A stretch of 64,000 nt of DNA from Porogramme epimiltina (Eukaryota; Basidiomycota; Agaricomycetes; Polyporales; Polyporaceae). The stretch is taken from NCBI GenBank assembly GCA_900155495.1, contig FTLJ01000046.1, positions 64,385-128,384 of the forward strand. The letters are read 5' to 3'. Below, in pieces: positions 1 to 11,850 of the stretch. A model generated the notes under the pieces. It had not been told where the DNA came from. It did no database searches and saw only the letters and a list, made by a program, of their open reading frames with translations. The translations under genes were made by a program, and so were the position numbers. Within the stretch, counting starts at the first letter, position 1. Each line of letters starts with the position of its first letter.

Positions 1-1231
1 ACCACCAGCAGGTATGTTACGCTTAGGCACTTGCGTTCTATAGAATTCCCTAGTAAAGGCGAGCTACGCAGCGTTCTCCGCGGCTAGGGCCTATGCTCTA
101 AGTCAGTCCATCGTTTTTACCACGCTCATCATGGTTCTTTCGCTCACTCCTCCGGGGGTCAACATAACAGTGCGTATGTCTGGTTCTCATGGAAAATACA
201 TTGCGCTCAAAATGAGTCGTACCTACGTACCATCAGGTCCAATTCGTGTTTCAATTCGAAGGGGACGAGGACCCTGTGTTTAGGTGCCTAGCCTCAGAGG
301 TACTCCCTTCTAACTCCGAGAATATTGCGTACGTTCTCCCTTCCCATCCCTCCTTGTTGACCTTATGTATCATTGCAGGCGTGGGTTTCCCTCCAATTCG
401 ATAGCACCGTACGCGCAATTCCGTTAACACGGTTTACAGTTACGATTGCGTCTCGAATCCCTCTCATTGTAGCCGACGCCCTCGTCATCGCCCTCACGCT
501 ACGGAAGCTGGCATTCCCTTTGCTTTCCGTGAGACCACTCATAGAGGACCGTCATCCGACTCTAATGGGTATATGTCTGCGTGATGGTAAGCACTCTAAG
601 TCAAGTTTAGTATCGTTGAAAATCAAATTCTCAAGACGTTGCTCTCTGCAGGAGCTATCTACTTTATGTATGTTCGGTGCCATGTCTCGTGACGTGCTCA
701 TGTACTTACCTTCCCTGTAGACTGCTCCTCATCTTTAATACCCTGCACCTATCCTCCCTCTTGATCTCTGTATGTTTCCCCATAATCGTATTTAACGTAT
801 GGCACATTTAACGCCGACTTGTACGCAGCCGCTCAGCGACGGAGGAGTTTTGGAATTCACAAGCAATCTAATTGCATTCACTACGCCGTACGCCGCTACC
901 TCCCCCTCTTCAACATCACAGCGCTTACCACATCCCAACCTGGCATAGGATCACAGCAATCCTCATCTCTCGCTTCATCATGAACCTCCAAGAGGCCCAC
1001 CTCCGCTTTATGAAGCTCGGCTCGGAAGACCCGCTCTACTTTTCGACTCACTTGAACAACACCCTCCCGAGCTTCGTCAATGCACCGGGCGTAGCGGAAG
1101 CTGCAAGTGCATCGATCCAAGAAAAAGGGCCAGATGACGCCAGTGATCAGGAGATTGAGGGAGTTCACGGCACGGAGGGAAAATCTCACGGAGCCACAGA
1201 GTTGTCTATCGACGTAGTTGTCTGCGCGTAG
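1..1231 (+). CDS. DUF6533-type multi-spanning membrane protein, copy D0 (5' part outside window)
   Basis: This is the 3' portion of a gene of the basidiomycete DUF6533 family (predicted seven-helix membrane proteins, function unknown). The window opens inside an exon ending PPAG just before a GT donor at 12. The next exon (about 46-176) encodes a helix read as FSAARAYALSQSIVF, followed by an exon with the family's conserved acidic-DP motif (EGDEDPVFRC, about 245-320). The exon at about 430-590 carries the helix motif LIVADALVIAL and ends RDGK. The exon at about 835-925 has FTTPYAA, and the last exon has SRFIMNLQEAHLR and runs to TAG at 1229-1231. The same motif order occurs in seven minus-strand copies beyond 36 kb. 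D0 is most like D1. The tail after the last helix is poorly conserved. Splice junctions are only partly resolved. Function is not known. Confidence 0.75.
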
Positions 1232-2458
1232 TAGAACGCAGCCCGGACCCCAAAGATGCAGCGTGATAGGCTCAGTGCAAGGAATCTACTTACGACGTTC
1301 TATCCAAGGATGCTTTTACCACGAGTCCGAGCTCGTACGCGATGGGCAGTCTCGTCTTCGCAACCTACAGGCAGTCCGGGAAACAGCGAGAGCATGCGCA
1401 CCGACCGAGGCAAACGAAACGATACTTACTACCGCTTCCCATAGCAAATTTCAATTAGCATGGAAGCCCGCGTGGCATCGTTGTGTCTCCAAAGGGGCCA
1501 ATTGAAGTGCTGCGGCAATATGAAGTTGTATAGCCTCTGCCACTGGTGGAGAGTGACAGCGTGCACATAGGCAGAGAGGGTAAGTTGAGACACAGTAACA
1601 GAGGACATCCGTTTGGAAGTCGAGCGCCACGAACGTTTGACAGGATATGGCCACGAGTTTTCTAGAATCCGCTCCAGCGCCGAGTGTGAGGCCTAGGGTG
1701 GATATGCGTTGCGGTAATTACCGGTTGAATGGCACGTGTATTTGGGGGATCGAGATTTACGACCGCGACGCTGTCAAGCTTGCTTTACTTCACTGGCCTA
1801 GCTAGTTCAACCTCTTACCGTACGTCAACTGCAACGGAGGAAGTGCCTAGCAACAATGGGCACTCGGTGTTGCGCAAGACGGCGCCGTCCGATCGTCGAA
1901 TGTATTATGTCTCTAGTACATACCAGTGATTTTAAGGGCAACACAGCCTAAGGTCTTCCGCATGGTAGTTCGTTTTCCACCAGTATAGTGTATGTGTGTG
2001 GATTTGAGTCGTGAAGATGGCGATATTCGTGCCACATGCGAACACGAGCCACTGGCAATTAATGCTAGCACTAGCTAGCAGTGGCACCTCAGGCTGCGCC
2101 TGGAGTGCCAATCAACCAAGTCAGCGTAAGTTCAAAGGTCACGAGGCGTATCTTCTCTCCCTTCACCCTCGTATCTCTTCGTCTCTCCACTATTCCGCTA
2201 TCCTCTCTTTGGTCGCTTTCCGCTCTCTTTCAGTTGTCTGTCTTCGCTGTGGCCGCGAGCTCCAAGAAGTAGCCGGCGCCGGTTTGGATCAATTAAACCA
2301 ATAAGCGAGCCACGTGGGCCGTGCGTCTCCTTCCAGCTGTCGCCGTCGACGCGGGCCACCCATCTTTATACCCCTCCTACTCCTCTCCTCGCCGTCGTGC
2401 GCAGCGACGGTATCGTCGACGCCGCCGGCGCCCTCCTTTGTCTCACCTTTCGCCCGCC
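1232..2458. promoter_or_regulatory. Intergenic region and 5' flank of the coiled-coil gene
   Basis: No convincing gene is present; the open frames here are short and match nothing I recognise. The last 150 bases before the ATG at 2459 become strongly pyrimidine-rich (CT tracts at about 2370-2460) with a TTTATAC element near 2364. That pattern is common for promoters and 5' leaders of highly expressed fungal genes. The assignment as promoter is inference. Confidence 0.4.
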
Positions 2459-5400
2459 ATGGTGTCCCAACACCGCCAGCAGCTCTCCCGCCTCTTCATC
2501 CCCGCCCCACCCTCTCTCAATTCCCAGCAGCCCAACCCGCCGCTGTTCTCTCCTGCTCTTCCGACCGCTATCCAGACGAGCATGCACCCCCAGTTCGCGT
2601 TCCACGGCGGCGCGCCAAATCCTCTCCAGACCCCCATGCAGGCCAACTTCTTCCCCCCACCACCCGGGGCCCCCGGCCGACCCATGCACCGAAGCCACCC
2701 AAGCGTCATGCAACTCGCTGCGGCCGGCATCCTCCCACCACCAGGGATGCCGCATGGGATGCCCATGACACCTCTGGGCCAGACTGGATTCCCTCAGCCT
2801 GTGGGTCTCCCGCAGTTCGCGCCGCCATTCGTTCCGCGTAGCAAGCGATCAGCCAGCATGAGCGTCGGGGGCCCGCCCAAAGCCGTGCTGGGGGGCCCGC
2901 AGAGGAAGGTGAGCCCACTTCCCGCGACGGGGGCTCCAGCAACCCCCTCGGCTGCAGCATCAACACCGGCGGCGGCGGCGGCGACCGGAGCCCCGGCGCC
3001 GAAGGCGAAAAAGGTGGTCGTCAATCTTCCCCGCGAGACTATCCCTGGCGAAGGCGACGCGCCAGCGACGCGTGCGGCGTTTGCGAGGGAGCCGGTGCGA
3101 GTGGAAGAGTTGCCCCCACAGGTGGACATGAAGCCGCCAGAGACGAGCACGGTAGAGCTATACCCCCCGGATTCTTGGAGATACCATTTGCCGCCCACGG
3201 TGGACGTGTTCCTTCCCGGCAAGGTGCGTCTTCCGTCGCCGAGTGCCGGTCGTGTTGTGTCTAAAACAGTTACAGGTCGCATGGGACACGATTAAGCAGA
3301 GGGTCATGGAGGAGAAGCTGGAGAAGTTGGGCGTCGAGCGTGGAAGTGGGAGCACCGTGCCTCATATACACGCCCCGCATGCGCGTGCGGCCTCGGTGAG
3401 TCCGCCTCGTTGCGATCGAGCGTGTTGTAGGAAGGTGGCCATTAACGTGGAGGGGCGCAGATCTCGTCGCCGGCCGATCCTGCGCTTCTGTTCTTCAAGC
3501 TCAACAAGCTGCAGCAGTCGCAGAACTCCTCTGCTGCAGGCTCGCTGTCGACGTCTCCGCAGCCGCTGGTGAACCTCTCCCCGTCGCCGAACCAGCTCCC
3601 CCCGCGACTGCAGAACCAGAACCGACACGGGCACAGCGTGTCGCTCGCGCAGCCGCTGTCGCACCAGGCCCCGCCGTTCGTGCCTTCTGGCGCGTCAAAT
3701 CCATTCGGCCCGAACGCGACGCTTGGCTCGGACGCGGCGTTCGTGCGCACGTCGCCCCGTCTCTTGCCCGGCGCCCCCGAGATGATCCATGCGCCGCAGG
3801 GCCGCGTCCCGACGAACATCGCCTCGCTCGCACCCTCACTGCCGCTGTCGCGCCCCGAGAGCCGCCCGGACTTCATGCGTGGATTTGGGGTGGAGATCCC
3901 CGAGGAAGAGGAGCCCGAAGAAGACGACGTGGTCCCCGAAGTCGCCGAAGAGGACCTGTCGGAGACGGAGATGGCGCCCGCGGATGTGACTGTGACCTCG
4001 GGAGAAGGGACGGAGCAAGACGGGGTGAGCACGGTTGCGCAGAGCAGGATCCACTCGCGGCACGTGTCGAGATTGTCGGCAGCGCTCTCCCTGGCTTCCG
4101 TCGGCGGCGCAATGGACGCGATGGCTACTGAGGACGTGATTGACGAAGAAGACTCCATACTTCTCCGCAGCCCTGCTGGAGAACCGGACGTCGAGGATTT
4201 GGATGACGATGCGGACGTGGATGGTGAGGGTGAAGTGGACCCCGACCAGGATGCTGTTGGGGAGTGGACTGGTTCAGAAGATTTGCATGGGACGTCAGAC
4301 GAGGAGGTGAGTACTTTGCAACCGCTCTGAATGTCTCCGGCATTGACATCTCATTGCAGAGCATTGGCGAGTGGTCTAACCCGTCGGACGAGGAGCGTGC
4401 GCGTCAGGACCGCCAACATCGCCGTATGGTGCGCCGTATCAAGCAGGTAAAGCAGGAGCTCGAGATCCCCCGCAGACTGCCAAACTTCCCTCGGCCTCCT
4501 TCGTTGCCGATGCAGGCCACTGGTGTGTCCGACACAATGGACGACGACATCGTCTCGAATCCTAGCGACGAGGAAGGCCATGGTCCCTACTCGGACTACT
4601 ACACTCACCAGACCGCAGCCGGCAGGCGACCGCTTCCTCCCCTTCCCCATTCACGAAGCGGCTCGACATACTCCGCACACACTGGCCACGATCCTGCTCT
4701 GGCGCATTCTCGACATGGTTCGGAGCAGTACCTCACTCCCGGAGGCTTGCAACCTCGGCCATCCCAGCCCCCTTCCTCCGCTCCTCGTATGGAGTCGCTC
4801 AATCCTCTCGCAAAGCCCTTTGTTTTCGGTGCAGCGAGCCGCCAGTCCGGCTCTTGGGCTATCGGCTCCTTCGGAAGCGCTGGCAGCACTCCTGGAGTCG
4901 CTACGCCACCAAGTGCGCACGCTCGGATGGCTTCACTTGGGAAGCCGCTCAACGCCGCGGCGCAAGAGTTCAAGCCGGGAGGGTTCACCTTCCGTCCTCC
5001 ACCTGGTGTTCCCCAACTCACGTTCAAAACTCCTCAAGTCGACGATGCGCCCGAGGCAATTCATGCATCGGCTCGTCCTCTTCCAACGCCCCCTATGCCG
5101 GTACCAGAACCGGCTCGGGCGACTCAGGGACGGGAGAAACGGCAACGCCGGTCGAGCGTGGACTTCGACGGTTCGGACGAAGACGGCGTGAACACGATGA
5201 CGTCTTTCCGCTTCCCGCCCCCTGGCGAGAACACAATGGAGCGCCACTCCGCGCCGGCCAGCCCGCCGATGGCGAAGGAGAGTGGATTGAACGCGACGGC
5301 GAAGCCGTTCACGTTCACGGGCTCGTTGCCGTTCCTCCCGCAAAAGAAGGACGACGTCCCACGCTCACCCGGGTTCAGCGACGAGGAGGACGAGAACGAC

Positions 5401-8400
5401 GAGAACAAGCCGATCCTGCCGCCTTCTGGCGTAATGTCGATGCCCGTGCCCCAGATTGGGGCCGAGGAGCTGCCCTTCCCGCCCCCGTCCAAGCCCAAGC
5501 GCGCACCGATCCCACTCGACTTCAAACACCCTGTTTCCACGAACACCGTACCTGCTGGGCTGTTCAAGGCGCTCGTCAACAACGAAGACGGCGAACGCAC
5601 GCGCCGGACGGTGCGGTCGCGGCTCAGCTCTCGCGACATCTACGAGCACAGCCCGCGGCAGTCGCTTGACGATCTCCACGTCCCACCCATCTCGCAGCGC
5701 ATCGGTCGCGGTGGCAGGATGTTTACGGATCCTGGTTTCCGCGACATGTCACCTGAGCCGCAGGATCTGTTCAGCGTGCGTAGGCCGCGCCGGTCTTCCC
5801 TTCCTCCGAGACGTCAGGACGATGAGGAATCGATGTCGGAGGCGTCCGTCCCGCCACTCAACCTGTCGAGGCGCCTGGAGATGCAGCAGTACGAACAGCG
5901 TCTAGAGCGACTCCTGGAAGAGAAGTTCGACGGGATCAGACAAGCGCTAGACGAGTTCAACGCGAGCGGTCAGGCCATGAACCCGTCCACGGAGGCTATG
6001 ATCTCAGAAGTGGTGTCGCTGTTCCGGAGTCAGCTTCAGGCCTCTGCAGCGCGCAGTCTAGACGACAGCCAGATGGACGCGCGCGGCGAGCTCGACTTTG
6101 AGCTACTCAAGGACATCATCGAGCAAAAGCAGGAAGAGTCGCGCACGATCCTCCAGAGGGACATCGCCAACCTCGTGCAGCACCAGGCACCTCCGTCACG
6201 CGAACGCGAGCCCGAGCTCAGGCAAGTCATCGAGGACATTGGTGACCGCACCATCAACACGCTTGCGACGGCTATGTCGCAGCTCGGTGCCCGCATACAG
6301 TCACTTGAGGCGTCTCGTGCCCCGTCCGCAGGTCCCGACCACGTCTTCCAGGAGATTTACCAGAAGCTCATGCCACATATCGCCGCTCTTCGCCCGGATC
6401 CTCTGGACTACGACGTCATCACAGCGCGCCTCGCTCAGGCTGTCAAGCCGAACATCTCGCAACTCATCGACCTCGCTTCGGACAAGCGCGAGACCGCCGG
6501 GCTCATTGTCGACCGGCTTGTGCCAATGATGCAGTCGATTCAGCCTCCGATAGATCTCGATTCGATTGTCGGCAGGCTTACGTCAGAGCTAAGGACCCTC
6601 GTTGGTCCCCTCGACGCCCACGAAATGAAGGAGCAGGTGTCTGACCTCGTCGTCGAGCGCCTCGATTCGCGTCTCGCGGTCCGTGACCGCGCGCTGAACC
6701 TCGACGCCTTTGCAGAGAAAGTTAACGATAACGTTCGCGAGCTCGTCAGCCCCCTTGCCGAGATACGACGCCAGATTCAAGAGCTCACTGAGAAGCCCCC
6801 TGCCGCTGTTACCCAAGAGTTCGATATCTCCTCTCTACAGAATGGTATCCTCGGCACTCTGTCCGATCTCCCTCATCGCATGTCCGCTGCTACCGATGCC
6901 CTCACCAGCGCCCAGAAGCAGTTTATTATTCGTGCAGAGCAGACAGACAAGGACCCGTCGTCACTCAAGGCCATCCGCAACGTCGAGAGCATCGTCTCGT
7001 CGTTCGCCGTCGAACAAGCGAAGATCGTCGCGCAACACCAAGAGTTCTCCGATTTCTGCCAGGACATTATCAAGCACATCAACGCACTCCCCGAGGCCAT
7101 GGTTGAGGCGACGAAGGTGCTCCAGAACGCGCACGCCGATTTCGCCGCACGCGACACCTCGCAGAAGGACTCAGAGGAGATCCGCAGGCTCATGGCGGCG
7201 AACGCCGAGCTCCAGGTGCAGCTCGCGAAGGCACGCGGCGCGCACGGCCAGGTTCGCGTCGAGAAGGACACGTTCAGCGAGCGCGTGAAGATCGCGGAGG
7301 CCGAGCGCGACCGCCTCAGCAGCCGCCTTGAAACCCTTGAGAACTCGATATCAAACAAGGCGGCCGACACGATTGCGCTGGAGACGAAGAACATCGAGCT
7401 CGAGCATGCGCTCGCGAGCGCGCTCGATAGGCTGAAGGCAGCTGACGTCCAGGCGCAGACCCAATTGGAGAAGATCGCTTTGCTAGAGACTGCTAAGGAT
7501 GAAAGCAGCCTCGAGAAGCAGCAATTGAAGGCCAAGGTAAGGTTTTTGGGATGCATTCCTCTCTATCGGCAACTGACGGTGGATCCCAGGTTGACTCACT
7601 CGAGCTTAAGATCTCCTTCGTCGAGCGTGAGAAGGACATGCTCGCGGAAGAGGTCGTTGTGCAGAAGAAGCAGAACGACGAGCTTCTCGCTCAGAGCAGC
7701 CACTGGGACGAGCTCCGCCGTGCGACTGAGCAAATCGAAAGCCTCGCCTCTCTCGTCGGACAAGTGGACCAGGACGAACTCAGGGAGCTCAGGCGCGTCC
7801 GCGACCGCAGCAAGATCCTCGAAGGCGAGCACACGGCGCTCCAGCGCCGCATGAAGGAATACGAGAGCAAGGTCGCGAACCACGAGAAAGTCGTGCAAAC
7901 GTCGCGGCAGAGCCTCCTGCAGGCGCGCCAGCGCGCCGAGGAGTGGGAGCGGCGCGCGAAGGAGGCTGAGAGCCAGCTCGAGGTCACGCAGAGCAAGCTG
8001 GACGAGGTCGAGCAGAGCCACTCCCAGCTCGACGCGGACTACTCGCTCGTGAAGCTGCAGCTCGACGAGCGTGATGCCGAGGAGCGCTTGGACAAGGTGC
8101 GCCGCATTCTACTGAGCTGATATTGGTTATTTTGCTGACATTTCCGCGCGCAGGACCGCCAAAACAAGCTGCGCGACCAGATCGCGGCGCTGGAGGCGCA
8201 GCTCGCGCGCGTGCAGGCCGAGGCGGACAAGGCCAAGAAGCCGCAGTCGAACGGCGTCGCGCAGCCCGTCGCGCGCTACCAGAACGGCAAGAGCAGCGCG
8301 TACGCGCACCCGCCGCCGCGCCCCGACTCGCGCGCGAGCACGGTGTACAACGAGCCGCGCGCGGGCACGCCCAAGGCGCAGCACAACGGCACGACGAACG

Positions 8401-8606
8401 ACGTGCGCGTCGTCACGCCGCCGCAGCCGTCCGTGCGCGACTCGATCCACGCGCCGTGGCGCCAGGGGTCGTCCCTCGCGACGCCCGTCACGCCCAAGTC
8501 GCGGTACACGGCGCCGCAGTTCCGGAGCGGCTTCCGCGCGCCGTCCCCGTCGCCCAGCGTCGTCTCCGCGGCGCCAACGCTCGGCGACGACGGCTGGTGG
8601 TCATAG
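2459..8606 (+). CDS. Large proline-rich coiled-coil protein, function unknown
   Basis: The six-exon model is phase-consistent: 2459-3223, 3276-3395, 3461-4306, 4360-7536, 7590-8096 and 8154-8606, giving about 1,954 residues. The start is the ATG opening MVSQHRQQL. The N-terminal 255 residues are low-complexity and rich in Pro, Ala and Gln. A short ordered segment, SWRYHLPPTVDVF, follows, then an acidic region (EEEEPEEDD, residues about 445-460). Two SNPSDEE motifs occur at about residues 581 and 643. Further on is a disordered Ser/Pro region, and from about residue 1070 long charged helices. The C-terminal part (about 1500-1860) is heptad-like coiled coil rich in Glu, Lys, Arg and Leu. The protein ends in a Pro/Ser tail closing GDDGWWS. 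The domain layout suggests a cytoskeletal or polarity scaffold, but that is inference and I do not recognise a named family. Confidence 0.85.
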
Positions 8607-9279
8607 AGGAGCACCGGAGGAAGGAAGGCTAATGAAGGAAGGTCTCCTAGGTTACTTACTATCACGGTCTGAAGCGTACTATTCTGTCTTATTCTCTGCA
8701 CGAGCTCGCCGCATCATCTTTTCATACCATCACACCGCCCCGCCCACCTGTCGTTTACCCATCGGATTGCTCTCACATATGCATGGTCCCCCTGTTTTGG
8801 TCATCCCGGTATCCTCTCACTCATCCTGAACCCCGTATCGTATCTAAAACTATCTCACGCTTACCCGCCTACTCTTATACCACCCCCCAATACCGTACAC
8901 AACTGCCCAACCCAACTTCCGAGCCGGCCCCCGCCACGACGGGAGAGGCGGGGGCGACATACCAGCTAGGGCTGCAGAGCGCCACGCACGGCGCGCGGCC
9001 TGGCACGCCTGTCCATCCTGTTGTACACTCTGGAATATATTGCATTAATTTGGGATCTGTACGCTCGTATGCTGGTGTATGTGTGCGTCTCTGGGGCGTG
9101 TGCAGTGTGGGCGGGTCGTGCAGAGTCATATGCATCTCGAGCAGACGGGACAGCGGAGCGGGAGCACGGTGCGGGTAGGGCGGGAGGATCCAGGCGTCTC
9201 TCTTGCGGGTACGGTACATTACGCTATCGAACAAACACGGCGTTGTATACAGGGCGGAGCGGGAACGGGAACGGGGGCG
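8607..9279. other. Convergent 3' intergenic region
   Basis: This lies between the stop of the coiled-coil gene (+) and the stop of the Osh6-like gene (-), so it should hold both 3' UTRs. It is pyrimidine-rich over its first third and contains no supported gene. The small frames on both strands have no family resemblance. Confidence 0.5.
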
Positions 9280-11392
9280 TTAGTGGGTGTAGGATGGCGG
9301 GGGCGTCGGCCAGATGAACTTCTCGACGGCGAGTATCGCCTCTTGCGGGTCCGTCGGGAGCCTAAACCACCGCCCCGCGTCAGCTCTCCTCCAGAAGCAC
9401 GCTAGAAAAGCAAAAAGAAAAAGGTACGCACGAGATCTTCGGCACCCAGCGGCCGTCGCGGAGGTGGAAGAAGCGGGGGACGTGCACGTCGCCGCGCTCC
9501 TCCATGCGGCGGCGCGCCTCGCGCTGCGACTCCTCGACCGCGCTCTTGCTCTCCGTCGCGGCGTCCATGTTCTTCGCGACGATCGCGCGCGTGAGGTGCG
9601 TCCAAAGGCGGCGCGACTCGTTCGGCTCCTGCTCGTCCTCGGGCGCGACCCACTTGGGCGCTACGTTCTGCCCGTCGCGCTGCGCGTCGAACAGGACACG
9701 CTTCTCGCCCTGCGTGTGCGGGAACGGGGCGGAGAGAGGAGGGGAAGGGGCCACAGGACGCGGGGATGAGAGAGGGGCGGCGGGCGCGGAGGCGGAGGGG
9801 ACGTACCCGTGTGCGGCTGAACTCCATCACTGCGCTCCACTTGCCCGAGACCTCGCCGATGTCCGAGTTGCCGCGGCGTATGCGCCCTGCAATCGCGTTG
9901 TAGGTGCCAGAGAAGTACCCCTGGGCGTATGAAGCGCCGTGAGTACATAGTCAATGAAATAGGCACGAGTACCAGGGGCGTACCTTGGTCTTAAACTGGA
10001 TCTCCGCGCAGTGACCCGTCTGCTCGTTCTTCGCCGTGCACGAGTCGCCGAGCTCGAGGAACATCTTGCCCCAGAGGATGCCGCGCGCGTACATATTGGG
10101 CATCGAGATCACATACTCTGTGGGTGCGGCGGGATCTCAGCCCCCCGCGCGGGCGAACGGCCACAACAACAGACGACGCACCCTTGTCCTCTGGCCGGCC
10201 CAGGAGGTAGACGCGGTTCTCGCCCTCCATCGTCGTCGACACGCTGTTGCCGAGGAACTTGGACTTTGGCCGGAGCTCGCCGATGACGGCGACCTTGTTC
10301 GCGGGGGAGACGTAATAGAACGCGGACACGGGCGGGTGGTGGGAAACTGGTGGCGCGCGCGCGGGGGCGCATCAGCGACCGCTGCACAGGACGGTACTGG
10401 GCGCGGCGACCGGCGCGCGGCGCGGTGTGGCAGAGCAAGGGTAGGGGCAGGGGTGGGCAGGGCAGAAAGGGAAGGACGCACCTTGCTCTGCGATGTAGAA
10501 GCCGCGCGAGCCGTCGGCGTAGTCGTACCGACAGCGGAAGAACTCGCCGAGGACGGGGTTGTAGCTGTGCGGGGAGGCGCGGGGTGAGCGAGCGCCGGGA
10601 CGGGGGACACGCGCGGGGGGCGCGGAGGCGGACGCACGGCTTCTTCACGCCCTTGGGCTTGATGTGCCACCCGGCGAGGTAGTACTGCAGCACGCGGATG
10701 AAGCGCTCTTCAGGGTCGTCGCAGTTCTCTGCCCTGTCCGTCCGGTAGCACGGGGCGAGGAGAGCGGGGTGGGTTGGGTGGGGTGTGAGGTCGGGGTGAG
10801 CATGGCGAGACGGGGTGAGCATGGCGAGACGGGGTGAGCATGGCGAGACGGGGTGAGCATGGCGAGACGGGGAGGGGCGGCACGTGAGCAGATCTGGGGA
10901 GATGAGATAGAGGACGGAGGGGACTTGCCCGAAGAGGAGATCGGGGTGCGACATGAAGTCGGTGATGCGCTCGAGCATACTCCGGGGCTCGAGCACGAAC
11001 GTCGGGAACGTCACCTTCGAGAGGTCCATCCCCACCCTGCGTGGCAGCGTCAGCGGGGGTCTCTTGCAGCCCGCGCGGGCGGGGGTGGTCGGGCTCGGGG
11101 CGGGTGGCTGGGGCGCGCAGGCGAGGCAGGCCACTCACCGGAGCTGGGAGATCAGGGAGGCGATGATGGAGCCCTCGTTCTCGTCTCTGCAGTCGTCGAC
11201 ATCGTCGCACGGGTCAGCGGGGGTCGGGTAGCCCATAGTGGCGGAAAGGGAGGGGGAGGGTGAAAGAGGAGGAAGCACGGACAGGATGGAGGTGTCGTCT
11301 GGCTCCGTGTCGTCTGGGACCTTGTCCTCCTCGGAGCTCGCGCGTGGCTTGTACATGATCTTCGACGTCGCCTGGTTGAATAGTCCCATCAT
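9280..11392 (-). CDS. Oxysterol-binding-protein-related lipid transfer protein, Osh6/Osh7-like
   Basis: The encoded protein has the ORP lipid-transfer domain. Reading on the minus strand, exons carry [20 protein letters not shown] (lid region, about 11135-10950), [32 protein letters not shown] (about 10640), [14 protein letters not shown] (about 10560) and the family signature [10 protein letters not shown] (about 10330). These are followed by [23 protein letters not shown] (about 10090), [16 protein letters not shown] (about 9890) and [13 protein letters not shown] (about 9830). The short N-terminus without PH or ankyrin domains and the QLRxGMDL and [12 protein letters not shown] motifs match yeast Osh6/Osh7. 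Those proteins exchange phosphatidylserine for PI4P at ER-plasma membrane contacts. Start is the ATGATGGGAC pair at 11392; stop is TAA at 9282-9280. The acceptor of the final exon (about 9280-9400) has several possible positions. Length is about 440-460 residues. A 19-bp repeat lies in one intron. Confidence 0.88.
10792..10872. repeat. 19-bp tandem repeat (about 4.3 units) inside an Osh6-like intron
   Basis: The unit CGGGGTGAGCATGGCGAGA is repeated four times exactly (10792, 10811, 10830, 10849) with a five-base partial copy at the end. It lies in the intron between the exon ending HPDLLFG and the exon starting near [11 protein letters not shown]. Perfect identity of the units points to recent slippage; the locus could be length-variable between strains. 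Confidence 0.93.
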
Positions 11393-11850
11393 CTTGGGCG
11401 AGGCCGTGTGGGTGTGGGTGGGGGCAGGCGGAGGCGTGTATCAGGGAGGCAGCAGGCCGCAGGGGAGTATATGGGGGCGAGTGCTGCGTGTGGCAATGCA
11501 GACGCGGCAAACGGTGGCGGCCCAGTCGGGGGTGTGCGGCGCGGTGTGTGCGGGCGGGCGAGCGAGGCCAGCAGAGACGGTGGCGAGCAGGAGGGGTGGT
11601 GGCAGGAGAGAGGGGAGCAGAGGAGCGCACGAACGGACGCCGGGAGGAGACCGTTCGGTGCGGCCCTGGCGCGCTCACAGCCACCGCGCGCTTCACAAAT
11701 CGCAGTGACGCACACGCCCCTCTCAGCGGATCTCCGCCCGAGTGCGCGCAGACGCGGTGCAGCAGGATAACGGGCTCTCCGGCATCGCATTCGAGACATC
11801 TACTCTACTAGGACACAGGACAAGAAAGTCGGATCTATGCAATAGCCCAC
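11393..11850. promoter_or_regulatory. 5' flank of the Osh6-like gene / 3' flank of DBP3
   Basis: This 458-base gap separates two co-oriented minus-strand genes. It is very GC-rich with purine-rich runs on the plus strand (pyrimidine-rich on the coding strand), as expected for a fungal promoter and leader. The open frames seen here on both strands lack family motifs and I treat them as chance. Confidence 0.4.

Noticed and set aside
1451..1654. Short minus-strand frame after D0 as a possible gene.
   Set aside because: It has 67 codons, no recognisable motif and no conserved counterpart downstream of D1.
3442..4158. Minus-strand frame of 238 codons inside the coiled-coil gene.
   Set aside because: It is antisense to a phase-consistent exon encoding an acidic disordered region; the Ser/Gly composition is the expected shadow.
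10109..11134. Minus-strand continuous frame of 341 codons over the Osh6-like gene.
   Set aside because: It begins in the right gene region but runs through introns and the 19-bp repeat (reading SRHAHPV repeats) and shifts out of the ORP frame; not the real protein.
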